Part shown: positions 14,417-23,034 of the stretch, in pieces
Layout of the letters: each line of letters starts with the position of its first letter
Numbering within the stretch: position 1 is the first letter of the stretch
Assembly: GCA_022826185.1 (NCBI GenBank)
Contig: JAJDVH010000094.1
Location: 1-32,336 of the forward strand
Source: Alphaproteobacteria bacterium
GTDB lineage: Bacteria > Pseudomonadota > Alphaproteobacteria > Bin95
DNA: 32,336 nucleotides
Direction: 5' to 3'
Made by a program: the position numbers and the translations under genes
Notes under the pieces: model-generated
Database searches by the model: none
The model's input: only the letters and a program-made list of their open reading frames with translations
What the model was told of the DNA's origin: nothing

Positions 14417-14552
14417 TTCGTCACCCCGGCCCCCGAGCCGGGGTCCAGCTCCGGATTTCTCGGCAGCCCCAGGCGGTTGAGCCTGCTCTCCACCGGCTGC
14501 GGCGGTGGCGCGAGTCAGGGATGGGCCCCGGCTCGGGGGCCGGGGTGACGAA
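14417..14552. repeat. palindrome-bounded intergenic repeat, copy 2, with 27-bp terminal inverted repeats
   Basis: The ends 14417-14443 and 14526-14552 are exact reverse complements (27 bp), beginning TTCGTCACCCCGGCCCCCGA. The core matches, inverted, the core of the repeat at 9279-9441. A third partial end (GGGGCCGGGGTGACGG) follows at about 14557-14572. There is no coding capacity, so it is a MITE- or REP-like element typical of alphaproteobacterial intergenic DNA. The rest of 14328-14622 contains no gene. Confidence 0.8.
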
Positions 14553-14622
14553 GAGCGGGGCCGGGGTGACGGTTTGGGGCCATCCGGCAATCGGCGCGGG
14601 GGTCGGTCCACGGGTCCGGCGC

Positions 14623-15081
14623 TTACCCGGCGGCGAGCTGGGCGCGGGCCTCGCGGAGGTCGGCGGTCGTCCTGTCGAGGCGCTGGGCGAGCTCGCGCAT
14701 GATCTCCACCGCCATTTGCGGGAACTCCTCCACCAGGCGGAAGAACAGCTCCTTGGAGATGCGCAGCGCCGTCACCGCCTCCGTGGCGCGCACCGTCGCC
14801 GTGCGCGGCACGTCGATCAGGATCGCGATCTCGCCGATGATGTCGTTGCGGCCGAGCTCCGCCACCCTGAGCGGGCCCTGGGGCGTCTTGACCAGCACCT
14901 CGGCCCGGCCCTCCAGCACGATGTAGGCGGCATCGCCGATGTCGCCCTCCCGCACCACGAGGTCGTCCGGCTCGAAGCGCACGCGCTCGCTGGTGAAGGC
15001 CAGCAGGCGGAGCCTGGACGCCTCGATGCGCTGGAACAGCGGGATCGCCCTGAGGGCCTCGACTTCCTCGTTCAACGCCAT
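14623..15081 (-). CDS. cyclic-nucleotide-binding domain protein
   Basis: A 152-residue single-domain protein: the CAP-type beta-barrel with FEPDDLVVREGDIGDAAYIV and the phosphate-binding-cassette region GEIAILIDVPRTATVRA (the usual E and R/TAT are present), then a C-terminal helix ending AQLAAG. There is no helix-turn-helix or enzymatic domain, so it is a stand-alone sensor. It lies 16 bases after the stop of the ABC exporter-like gene on the same strand and follows GAGGA, so the two are probably co-transcribed. It may regulate or dock with that protein; this is inference from position. Confidence 0.88.
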   Translation of the reverse strand: MALNEEVEALRAIPLFQRIEASRLRLLAFTSERVRFEPDDLVVREGDIGDAAYIVLEGRAEVLVKTPQGPLRVAELGRNDIIGEIAILIDVPRTATVRATEAVTALRISKELFFRLVEEFPQMAVEIMRELAQRLDRTTADLREARAQLAAG

Positions 15082-15097
15082 GATCCGGTCCTCTTCG

Positions 15098-17746
15098 CTA
15101 TTGCCGCAGGAGCCGGGCGAACGGGCCGCCGGCCTCCTTCAGCGCCTCGTAGCCGCCGTCCTCGACGGTGCGCCCCTCCTCGACCATGACGGTGCGGGAG
15201 AAGCCTTCCGCCAGCTCCGGGGCTTCCAGCACCCAGATGACGCCGCGCCCCTCCATCGCCGTGCGCACCGCCAGGAAGAGCATCTCGCGCGCCACGCGCT
15301 CGACGCCGGCGGTCGCCATGTTGACCACCAGCAGCGCCGGGCGCTTGAGCAGCGCGCGGGCGAAGGCGAGCTTCTGGCGCTGGGTCTGGGTGAGCCGGCT
15401 GCCGGCGATGCCGACCTCGAAGGCGAGCCCCGCCTCCATCACCGCCTCGCGGATGCCCACCTCGTCGATGACGTCGGCCAGCAGCGCGCTCACCCTGGCC
15501 GCGCCGTGGGCCTGGCCGTGGCGGATGCGCCCGAACAGGATGTTGTCCTGTAGGCTGGCGCGGGCCGTGTAGCGCCCGGCGTCGAAGAACTCGACCGAGG
15601 CGCGGTCCGCCTCCGGCAGGCGCTCGCGGAAGAGGCGCCGCGCCGTGAGCAGGTCCGCGCGGACCTCGTCGTCGATCAGGCCGAGGCGGTGGCGCTCCGG
15701 GATCAGCAGGAAGGGCAGGCCGAGCAGCCGCTCGCGCTCCTCCGCCTCCAGCCCCGCCAGCCCCAGCCGGTCGGCGCGCGCGGCGATGGCGCGGAAGTCG
15801 GGCAGGTCGTCGGCCTCGATGAAGCTGTATTGCTGGAACAGCTCGTGGCCGGGGTCGATGTCGGCGAACAGCTCCACCATGATCTTCGCCACCTGGAGGC
15901 CGACGCCCTCCAGCCGGTCGAGCAGCCCCGCTTCGGCCAGCACGCTGCGCACGAAGGGATGGCCCGCCAGGTTGGCGACCGCGAAGGCCGGGCCGATGGG
16001 CGCGCCGAACAGCAGGTTCTCCGCGACCGTGGCGTTGACATTGTAGGCGTCCGCATCGAAGGGCTCGATGGGGGCGGCGGCGCCCGGCGCGTCGAGGCGC
16101 GAGCGGAGCGCGGCCCGCGCCTCCAGCACCCGCTCGGCAAGGCCGGCATGGGCCTCGGGGTCCAGCACGCCGCGCAGCCCCAGCGTGTAGAGGTCCTCGT
16201 CGAGGCCGACGGCGGCCAGCACCTCCACCATGCGCCGCACCATCTCCTGTCCGGGGCCGGCGCCGGCGGCGTCGTAGTCCACCCAGTCCGCGCCGAAATC
16301 GGCGTCGCTGTTGCCGGAGCGCCGGGCCTCGGCCGCCCGGGCCTCGCGGCGGGCCGCCTCTTCCGGGCCGGCGTCGGCGGGGCGGAGCGGGCGGTGGCGC
16401 AGCCCGAACAGCAGGTTCTCGCCGAGGCTCGCATTGAAGAGGCTGGCGTTCGGCCCGACATAGGCCGCCTGGCGCCCGAACACCGCCTGCGGGAGTTCCG
16501 CCAGCGCCCTGCCGTCCAGATGCGCGCGCCCGCCCGTGACAGTGGCCAGCCGGGCGGCGAGCAGGCCGAGCTCCTCCTTGCCGCCGCCGCTCGGGCCGAC
16601 GATGGCGACATGCTCGCCAAGGCCGACGGAGAAGGTGGCGCTGCGCACGGGCTGCGAAATCTCGTCCTCCGCATAAGCGGCGTTCTCGAAGGCCAGCCGG
16701 CTGTCCGGCCCGATCTGCGGCAGCGCCTCCGCCTCCTCCACCTGCAGCGACTCCTCGATCATGCCGGGCGGGTCGAACTGCTGGACGACCTGGTCGTATT
16801 TGATGCGCGCGTCGGCCTGCTGCTGGTAGTAGGCGAGCAGCTCCTTCCAGGGCGCGGACATGTCCTTGTGGGCGGCGAGCACCGCGACGAGCGCGCCGAT
16901 GCTCAGCTGCCCCTCGATAACCAGGTAGCCGCCGATGGAGTAGAAGAAGAAGGGGGTGAGCTGCGCCAGGAAATTGTTGAGGAACTTGATGAAGAACTTG
17001 CGGCGGAAGATCTCGTAGCGGACGTCGTAGATGCCGCCGAGACGCTCCGCGATATCGGCGCGCAGCCGGTTGGAGCCGTCATCGGCGTGGACGGCCTCGA
17101 TGGTCGAGATCGACTCGCCGATCCGGTCGGAGAGGCGGCGTACATACTGGACCCGCTGCTTGGCGAGCGCGTTCACCTTCCGCTGGAGCTTGGGGATCGC
17201 ATACATCTGGAACGGGTAGAGCGCGATTGCGGCAAGGCCCAGAAAAGGCTCCTGGATGAGCATGAAGGCGGCGATGGTGACCAGGATGCCGAACTGATAG
17301 ACCGGCTGGGCCAGCGCATCGCCCATGAAGCCGCCGAGCGGCTCCACCTCCTGCGTCACCATCGGGATGATCTCGCCCTGGCCCACGCGCTTGAACACCG
17401 GCAGCGGGAAGCGCAGCAGGCGCGAATAGAGGTTGTACCGCAGGCGCCGCAACAGCCGCTCGCCGAGGCGGCCCTTGCCGGTATTGATGTTGAATTTGAA
17501 GGCGCCATTCGCCAGCACGAGGACGAGGAACGTCAAACACAGCACTGCAAGATAGGGGTAGAGTTCCAGTTCCACGCCGAACAGCATTCGGGGACTCTTG
17601 TCGCCGCTCAACGCATCGTCGATGATGATCTTGGGCACTTCGTAGAACACGTAAAGCACCGGAAAAGATACTACCGTCAGCGCCAGCAGGACGAACTGCT
17701 GCCGCAGGCTGTGGCGGAACACGAAGCCGTAGATCGTCTTTTCCAT
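15098..17746 (-). CDS. ABC exporter-like membrane protein with degenerate ATPase domain
   Basis: An 882-residue protein, far longer than the usual ~600 for a half-exporter. Residues 1-320 form a six-helix type I exporter membrane domain. The nucleotide-binding region retains the fold but loses its catalytic residues. Walker A is GPSGGGKEE (384-392), with EE for the Ser/Thr pair; the signature is LTQTQ (785-789) in place of LSGGQ; Walker B is LLVVNMAT (805-812), with N and M for Asp-Glu; the switch His is absent. The segment normally found once after the Q-loop occurs three times: NASLGENLLFG (438-448), NATVAENLLFG (571-581) and RASLQDNILFG (729-739). The start at 17746 follows GGGAG; in-frame Mets further upstream have poorer sites. 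Confidence 0.88.
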   Translation of the reverse strand: MEKTIYGFVFRHSLRQQFVLLALTVVSFPVLYVFYEVPKIIIDDALSGDKSPRMLFGVELELYPYLAVLCLTFLVLVLANGAFKFNINTGKGRLGERLLRRLRYNLYSRLLRFPLPVFKRVGQGEIIPMVTQEVEPLGGFMGDALAQPVYQFGILVTIAAFMLIQEPFLGLAAIALYPFQMYAIPKLQRKVNALAKQRVQYVRRLSDRIGESISTIEAVHADDGSNRLRADIAERLGGIYDVRYEIFRRKFFIKFLNNFLAQLTPFFFYSIGGYLVIEGQLSIGALVAVLAAHKDMSAPWKELLAYYQQQADARIKYDQVVQQFDPPGMIEESLQVEEAEALPQIGPDSRLAFENAAYAEDEISQPVRSATFSVGLGEHVAIVGPSGGGKEELGLLAARLATVTGGRAHLDGRALAELPQAVFGRQAAYVGPNASLFNASLGENLLFGLRHRPLRPADAGPEEAARREARAAEARRSGNSDADFGADWVDYDAAGAGPGQEMVRRMVEVLAAVGLDEDLYTLGLRGVLDPEAHAGLAERVLEARAALRSRLDAPGAAAPIEPFDADAYNVNATVAENLLFGAPIGPAFAVANLAGHPFVRSVLAEAGLLDRLEGVGLQVAKIMVELFADIDPGHELFQQYSFIEADDLPDFRAIAARADRLGLAGLEAEERERLLGLPFLLIPERHRLGLIDDEVRADLLTARRLFRERLPEADRASVEFFDAGRYTARASLQDNILFGRIRHGQAHGAARVSALLADVIDEVGIREAVMEAGLAFEVGIAGSRLTQTQRQKLAFARALLKRPALLVVNMATAGVERVAREMLFLAVRTAMEGRGVIWVLEAPELAEGFSRTVMVEEGRTVEDGGYEALKEAGGPFARLLRQ

Positions 17747-17872
17747 GCCGGCTGCTCCCGCGCCTCGACCGGAAACGCGCATCATGGGCCTATCGGGCGC
17801 AATTGAAAGTGCGGCCTCGGCACACGACATTCAATGGAGCAGCGTTTCCGGAGATATGCGATAGTCGGTCCC

Positions 17873-19078
17873 ATGCGAGGCAAGCGTATCCTCATCTACA
17901 GCCATGACAGCTTCGGGCTCGGCCATCTGCGCCGCTGCCGGACGATCGCGCATGCGCTGGTCGGCAGGCGCCGCGACCTCTCGGTGCTGATCCTGTCGGG
18001 CTCGCCGATCATCGGCAGCTTCGACTTCCGCACGCGGGTCGATTTCGTGCGCGTGCCGGGCATGATCAAGCTGCGCAACGGCGACTACACGCCGCTCAAC
18101 CTCAACATGGCCCCGGAAGAGACGCTGGCCATGCGGGCCTCGATCATCCGGCACACGGCGGAGATCTTCGACCCGGACCTGTTCCTGGTGGACAAGGAGC
18201 CGCTCGGCCTGCGCGGCGAGGTGGCGGAAACGCTGGAAATCCTGCGCCGGCGGGGCGCGCGCCTCGTGCTCGGCCTGCGCGACGTGATGGACGAGCCGGA
18301 AATGCTGGCGCCGGAATGGGAGCGCAAGAAGGTCGCCCCGGCGCTTGCGCGGCTTTACGACCAGATCTGGATATACGGCCTGCCGCAGATCTGCGACCCG
18401 CTGGAGGGGCTCGGCCTGCCGGAGCAGGTGCAGCGCAAGGCGGTCTATACCGGCTACCTGCCGCGCAGCGTGCCGGATGCGCCGCTCTCGCCGGAGGCCG
18501 AGCGCGCGGCCGACGAGCCCTTCGTGCTGGTGACGGCCGGCGGCGGCGGCGACGGCGACGAGTTGATCGACTGGGTGCTGCGCGCCTATGAGCAGGCGGG
18601 GCCGATGCCGTGGCGGGCCGTGCTGGTGTTCGGACCCTTCATGCCGTCGGAGCGCCAGGCGGAGTTCCGCCAGCGGGCGGCGGCGCTGCCGCAGGTCTCG
18701 ACGCTGGTGTTCGACGCGCATCTGGAGGCGTTGATGGAGCGCGCCGCCGGCGTGGTCGCGATGGGCGGCTACAACACGTTTTGCGAGATCCTCTCGCTCG
18801 ACAAGCCGGCCGTGATCGTGCCGCGCACCCGGCCCCGGCTGGAGCAGCGCATCCGCGCCGAACGCGCGCAGGAGCTTGGCCTCGTGCGGATGCTCGATCC
18901 CGACTATCTCGCCGACACCCGCGCCATGGCGGCGGCGATCCGCAATCTCGCCGTGCAGAACCGTCCGTCCGACGTGGTCGTGCCGGGCCTGATGGACGGC
19001 GTGGAGAGCATCGCGCGGCTCACCGACCTGGCGCTGGAGCGGCCGGCGGCCGAGCCGCTCAGGCTCGTGCAGCCTTGA
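17873..19078 (+). CDS. MurG-like GT-B glycosyltransferase (first)
   Basis: A 401-residue GT-B protein. The N-terminal SHDSFGLGHLRRCRTIAHAL carries the GxGH loop of MurG/GT28-type enzymes, and the C-terminal half has VTAGGGGDGDE and MGGYNTFCEILSLDKPAVIV, the nucleotide-sugar-binding region. A Met at 17834 gives 13 extra, unconserved residues; I prefer 17873 because the conserved N-terminus begins there, though neither start has a good ribosome-binding site. A possible -35 TTGAAA near 17800 lies in the divergent intergenic region shared with the ABC gene. It is the first gene of a tightly overlapping run of six. The acceptor and donor are unknown; surface glycan or glycolipid synthesis is inferred from context. 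Confidence 0.87.
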   Translation: MRGKRILIYSHDSFGLGHLRRCRTIAHALVGRRRDLSVLILSGSPIIGSFDFRTRVDFVRVPGMIKLRNGDYTPLNLNMAPEETLAMRASIIRHTAEIFDPDLFLVDKEPLGLRGEVAETLEILRRRGARLVLGLRDVMDEPEMLAPEWERKKVAPALARLYDQIWIYGLPQICDPLEGLGLPEQVQRKAVYTGYLPRSVPDAPLSPEAERAADEPFVLVTAGGGGDGDELIDWVLRAYEQAGPMPWRAVLVFGPFMPSERQAEFRQRAAALPQVSTLVFDAHLEALMERAAGVVAMGGYNTFCEILSLDKPAVIVPRTRPRLEQRIRAERAQELGLVRMLDPDYLADTRAMAAAIRNLAVQNRPSDVVVPGLMDGVESIARLTDLALERPAAEPLRLVQP

Positions 19079-20307
19079 CCGTCGCGACCGTCGTCAAGGG
19101 CTGGCCGCGCCTCTCCGAGACCTTCATCGCGCAGGAAATCCTGGGTCTTGAGGAACGCGGCGTCGCCCAGCGCATCGTCTCGCTGCGCCGCCCGACCGAT
19201 CCGGCCCGCCACCCGATGCACGAGCAGATCGCGGCCCCGGTCCACTACCTGCCGGAATATGTCCGCGAGGAGCCGGTCCGCGTCTGGCGCGGCTGGCAGA
19301 GGGCGCGCCGCCTGCCGGGCTACCGCGCCGCGCGCGCCGCCTGGCTCGCCGACTGGCGGCGCGACCCGACGCCGAACCGGGGACGGCGCTTCGCCCAGGC
19401 GGCGGTGCTGGCGGCGGAACTGCCGGCGGACGTCGAGCGTTTCCATGTCCATTTCCTGCACACGCCCGCTTCGGTCGCCCGTTATGCGAGCCTGATGACC
19501 GGCCTGCCCTGGTCCTGCTCGGCCCATGCCAAGGACATCTGGACGACGCCCGAATGGGAGAAGCGCGAGAAGCTCGCCGGGTGCGAATGGCTCGCGACCT
19601 GCACAAGCGTGGGCGCGGCGCATCTCAAGTCCCTCGCGCCCGCTCCCGAACGGGTGATGCTGGTCTATCACGGCCTCGATCTCGGCCGTTTCCCCTCCCC
19701 GCCGGAGCGCGATGCGCCCGACGGCAGCGACCCGGCCCGGCCGGTGGTCATTGCGTCGGTCGGCCGCCTTGTGGAGAAGAAGGGCTACGACGTTCTGCTC
19801 GCAGCGCTGCGCCTGCTGCCGGCGGCGCTCAACTGGCGCTTCGTGCATATAGGCGGCGGCCGGCTCGCCGGTCCGCTGGCGCGCGCCGCGGAAGGCCTGC
19901 CGGTTTCGTTCCTGGGCGCGCAGCCGCAGGGCCGGGTGATCGAGGAGCTTCGCAAGGCGGACCTCTTCGCGCTCGCCTGCCGGATCGCGCCCGACGGCGA
20001 CCGCGACGGCCTGCCCAATGTGCTGATGGAGGCAGCCTCGCAGGGCCTGCCGGCCGTTTCCACGCGGGTCTCGGCGGTGCCCGAGTTCGTGCGCGCCGGC
20101 GAGACCGGGCTGCTGGTCGAGCCGGAGGACCCGCAGGCCCTTGCGGCGGCGCTCGCCGCACTCATCCGCAACCCGGCGGAGAGGGCCGCCATGGGCCGCG
20201 CGGCCCATACGCGCGTCCGCACGGCCTTTTCCTTCGAGGCCGGCATCGACCGGCTGGCAGAGCGCTTCGAGTCGCCGACATGCGCATTGCGTTCTATGCG
20301 CCGCTGA
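19075..20307 (+). CDS. GT4-family glycosyltransferase
   Basis: A 410-residue GT-B glycosyltransferase. The start is a TTG at 19075 overlapping the previous TGA (TTGA), giving TVATVVKGWPRLSETFIAQE as in relatives that open with a KxxPxxSETF motif. The C-terminal domain has SVGRLVEKKGYDVLLAAL and GDRDGLPNVLMEAASQGLPA, the donor-binding E-x7-E region of GT4 enzymes. It probably acts at the cytoplasmic face of the membrane on a lipid-linked acceptor. Its coupling to the first glycosyltransferase suggests sequential steps in one glycan. It overlaps the next gene by 28 bases. Confidence 0.88.
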   Translation: MTVATVVKGWPRLSETFIAQEILGLEERGVAQRIVSLRRPTDPARHPMHEQIAAPVHYLPEYVREEPVRVWRGWQRARRLPGYRAARAAWLADWRRDPTPNRGRRFAQAAVLAAELPADVERFHVHFLHTPASVARYASLMTGLPWSCSAHAKDIWTTPEWEKREKLAGCEWLATCTSVGAAHLKSLAPAPERVMLVYHGLDLGRFPSPPERDAPDGSDPARPVVIASVGRLVEKKGYDVLLAALRLLPAALNWRFVHIGGGRLAGPLARAAEGLPVSFLGAQPQGRVIEELRKADLFALACRIAPDGDRDGLPNVLMEAASQGLPAVSTRVSAVPEFVRAGETGLLVEPEDPQALAAALAALIRNPAERAAMGRAAHTRVRTAFSFEAGIDRLAERFESPTCALRSMRR

Positions 20308-21323
20308 AACCGCCGGACCATCCCGTACCTTCGGGCGAAAGGCAGATTGCGCGGCTCTTCCTGCGCGCGCTGGAGGCGGCGGGCCACGAGCCCTTCCTCG
20401 CCTCGCGCTTCCGCCCGCTGGACAAGCGGGGCGACCCGTGCCGCCAGCAACGCCTCCGGACGCTCGGGGGCAGACTCGCCGAACGTCTGGAGGCGCGCCT
20501 GCCCGCCTTCGACGTCTGGTTCACCTACCATCTCTACTACAAGGCGCCGGACTGGCTCGGGCCCCGCCTCGCGGCGGCGCGCGGCGCGGCCTACTGGGTG
20601 GCCGAAGCGTCGCACGCCCCGAAGCGCGCCGGCGGCCCCTGGGACATCGGGCATCGCGCGGTCGGGGACGCGATAATCCGCGCAGACCGCCTCTTCTGCC
20701 TCAACCCGAACGACCGCGCCTGCCTCGCGCCGCTTGCTGCGCCGGACCGCCTCATCGACCTGGCGCCGTTTCTCGACGCCTCCGCCTGGCGGGCGGCGTC
20801 CTGCCGGGGCGACCCGCCTCTGCTGGTGACGGTCGCGATGATGCGCGAGGGCGCCAAGCTCGCCTCCTACCGCCGGCTGGGCGCGGCGCTGGCGGCGTTG
20901 GACGACCTGCCCTGGCGGTTGCTCGTCGTGGGCGACGGGCCAGCGCGGGAGCAGGTCGAGGCGGCATTGCCGGCCGGGCGCACCTGCTGGCTCGGCAGGC
21001 GGAGCGAGGCCGAATTGCCGGCGATCCTGGCGAATGCGGACCTCTTCGTCTGGCCGGCGGAGCGCGAGGCCATCGGCATGGCCCTGCTGGAGGCCGCGGC
21101 CGCCGGCCTGCCGGTCGTGGCGGCGGACACGGACGGCGTGCCGGCGGTGGTGGCGCACGGCGAAACCGGCCTGCTGGCGCCGGCGGGCGATGCGGGCGCA
21201 TTTGCCGATTGCCTGCGTGCGCTCCTGGCGGACCCGGACCGGCGGCGGGAGATGGGCGCGGCGGCCAGGAAGCGCGTGCTTGCCCGCCACGACATCGCCC
21301 GGGCGGCAGCGGTGCTGGCATGA
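20280..21323 (+). CDS. GT4-family glycosyltransferase
   Basis: A 347-residue protein starting MRIAFYAPLKPPDHPVPSG, typical of GT4 N-termini. The C-terminal half has LLVVGDGPAREQVEAAL and FVWPAEREAIGMALLEAAAA, the donor-site region with two Glu residues seven apart. The ATG at 20280 lies inside the end of the previous gene, and the stop overlaps the next ATG (ATGA), so translation is coupled. The N-terminal domain resembles those of small alphaproteobacterial transferases with no known substrate. Confidence 0.87.
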   Translation: MRIAFYAPLKPPDHPVPSGERQIARLFLRALEAAGHEPFLASRFRPLDKRGDPCRQQRLRTLGGRLAERLEARLPAFDVWFTYHLYYKAPDWLGPRLAAARGAAYWVAEASHAPKRAGGPWDIGHRAVGDAIIRADRLFCLNPNDRACLAPLAAPDRLIDLAPFLDASAWRAASCRGDPPLLVTVAMMREGAKLASYRRLGAALAALDDLPWRLLVVGDGPAREQVEAALPAGRTCWLGRRSEAELPAILANADLFVWPAEREAIGMALLEAAAAGLPVVAADTDGVPAVVAHGETGLLAPAGDAGAFADCLRALLADPDRRREMGAAARKRVLARHDIARAAAVLA

Positions 21324-21907
21324 CGCTGCTCGGCCTCATCCGTCACGGGCCTACCGTCTGGAACCGGGAAAAACGGGTCCAGGGGCGGCGCGACATACCC
21401 CTCGATGCCGAGGGCGTGGCGGAGGTTGCGCGCTGGAAATTGCCGCCGGCCTTCTCCTCTTTCGACTGGGCGGCGAGCCCGCTTGCCCGCGCGCGGCGCA
21501 CGGCGGCGGTGCTGGCCGGCGGTGCGGTTCCGTGTGCGCCGGCGCTCATCGAGATGGACTGGGGCGACTGGGAAGGCCGGCGGTTGGCCGAACTCCGCGC
21601 CGAACTCGGGCCTGAGATGGCCGAAAACGAGGCGCGCGGCCTCGACTTCCTGCCGCCCGGCGGCGAGAGCCCGCGCATGGTCCAGCGCCGTCTCGCGCCC
21701 TGGCTCGGGGAGGTCGCCCGCCGCGGCAGGCCGACAGTCGCGGTCGCGCATCGCGGCGTGATTCGCGCGCTCTACGCCGCAGCCGCCGGATGGGACATGC
21801 TGGAACCGCCGCCCCGCGCACTCTCCTCGCCGGCGGCACATCTGTTCGAAGTCGCGCCGGGCGGGCGGCCGCGGGTCCGCAGCCTCGATGTGCAGGCATT
21901 CCGATGA
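21320..21907 (+). CDS. histidine phosphatase family protein
   Basis: A 195-residue member of the phosphoglycerate-mutase-like superfamily, branch 1. The catalytic motif LIRHGPTVWNREKRVQG lies at residues 6-22, the acid/base Glu region is ALIEMDWGDWEGR, and the second His is in VAVAHRGVIRAL. Enzymes of this type dephosphorylate sugar phosphates or other small phosphoesters. Embedded between glycosyltransferase genes with 4-base overlaps on both sides, it likely serves the same pathway, for instance by trimming a phosphorylated precursor; that is inference. Confidence 0.9.
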   Translation: MTLLGLIRHGPTVWNREKRVQGRRDIPLDAEGVAEVARWKLPPAFSSFDWAASPLARARRTAAVLAGGAVPCAPALIEMDWGDWEGRRLAELRAELGPEMAENEARGLDFLPPGGESPRMVQRRLAPWLGEVARRGRPTVAVAHRGVIRALYAAAAGWDMLEPPPRALSSPAAHLFEVAPGGRPRVRSLDVQAFR

Positions 21908-23034
21908 AGGTCTTTTTCTGGGTCCAGCACCTGCTCGGCATCGGCCATCTGCGCCGGACGCTGTCACTGGCGAGGGCAACGGCCGCGGCCGGGCTCGAAA
22001 CCGTCGTCGCCTCGGGCGGCCTGCCGGTGCCCGGCGCCGATCCCGGCGGGGCGAAGCTGGTGCAGCTTCCTGCGGTGCGCGCCGTGGACCGCTATTTCAA
22101 GCAGCTGGCGGACGAGCGGGACCGGCCCATCGACGACGCCTGGCGCGGCAGGCGAAAGGCGGCGCTGTTCGAGGCCTATGAGAAAGCGCGGCCGGATGTG
22201 CTGGTTACGGAGCTCTTCCCCTTCGGCCGGCGGCAATTGCGGTTCGAACTGGAGCCGCTGCTGGCGCGGGCGAAGGCCGACGGTTGCGCGACCGTCTCCT
22301 CGGTGCGCGACATTCTGGTCGAGCCGGACAAGCCTGAGCGCATCGGCGAGATGCTGGAGCGGGTGAAGCGCTGGTACGATCTGGTGCTGGTCCACGGCGA
22401 CCCGGCTTTCGTGCCCTTCGATGTGACCTTTCCGGGCCTTGGGGAGATCGCGCCGCTCGCGCGCTATACCGGCTACACGGTGGACCGGGCCGACGCCCCG
22501 CCTTGCGGCGACGGGGAGGGCGAGGTTCTGGTTTCCGCCGGCGGCGGGGCGGTGGGCGAGCCGCTGCTGCGCGCCGCGCTCGCCGCCCGCCCGCTCTCGG
22601 CCGCCCGCAGCCGCCGCTGGCGCTTCCTCGTCGGCGAGGGGCTGCCGGACGCTGTGTTTTCCGATCTCGCGCGCGCCGCGCCTTCCGGCGTGATCGTCGA
22701 GCGCGCCCGCTCCGATTTCCAGGCATTGCTCGGCCGCGCCCATCTCTCGGTCTCGCAGGGCGGCTACAACACGGTGATGGAGGTGCTCGCCGCCGGACTC
22801 CGCGCCGTGGTCGCGCCCTATGCGGGCGGGCATGAGAGCGAACAGACGCTGCGCGCGGGCGCGCTTGCCGAGCGCGGCGCCTTGCAGGTCGTAGCCGAGA
22901 ACGGGCTGTCGCCGGAGAGCCTCGCTGCGGCCATAGACCGGGCGCTCGCCGGCCCGCCGCTCTCGGCCGCCGGCATCGACCTGGGCGGCATCCCGGCGAC
23001 CGTCCGGCTGTTGCAGGGCCTCGATGGCCGCTGA
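21904..23034 (+). CDS. MurG-like GT-B glycosyltransferase (second)
   Basis: A 376-residue protein paralogous in layout to the gene at 17873. It has WVQHLLGIGHLRRTLSLARA at the N-terminus and VSQGGYNTVMEVLAAGLRAV near the C-terminus; the latter aligns with MGGYNTFCEIL of the first. The SAGGGAVGEPLL block marks the start of the second Rossmann domain. The start codon overlaps the phosphatase stop (ATGA) and the end overlaps the deacetylase by 11 bases. Two related MurG-like enzymes in one operon suggest a repeating or two-sugar structure. Donor and acceptor are unknown. Confidence 0.87.
   Translation: MKVFFWVQHLLGIGHLRRTLSLARATAAAGLETVVASGGLPVPGADPGGAKLVQLPAVRAVDRYFKQLADERDRPIDDAWRGRRKAALFEAYEKARPDVLVTELFPFGRRQLRFELEPLLARAKADGCATVSSVRDILVEPDKPERIGEMLERVKRWYDLVLVHGDPAFVPFDVTFPGLGEIAPLARYTGYTVDRADAPPCGDGEGEVLVSAGGGAVGEPLLRAALAARPLSAARSRRWRFLVGEGLPDAVFSDLARAAPSGVIVERARSDFQALLGRAHLSVSQGGYNTVMEVLAAGLRAVVAPYAGGHESEQTLRAGALAERGALQVVAENGLSPESLAAAIDRALAGPPLSAAGIDLGGIPATVRLLQGLDGR

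Noticed and set aside
19785-21290. 501-codon minus-strand frame inside the glycosyltransferase operon
   Set aside because: It lies opposite two glycosyltransferase genes with strong motifs; no family similarity is visible.
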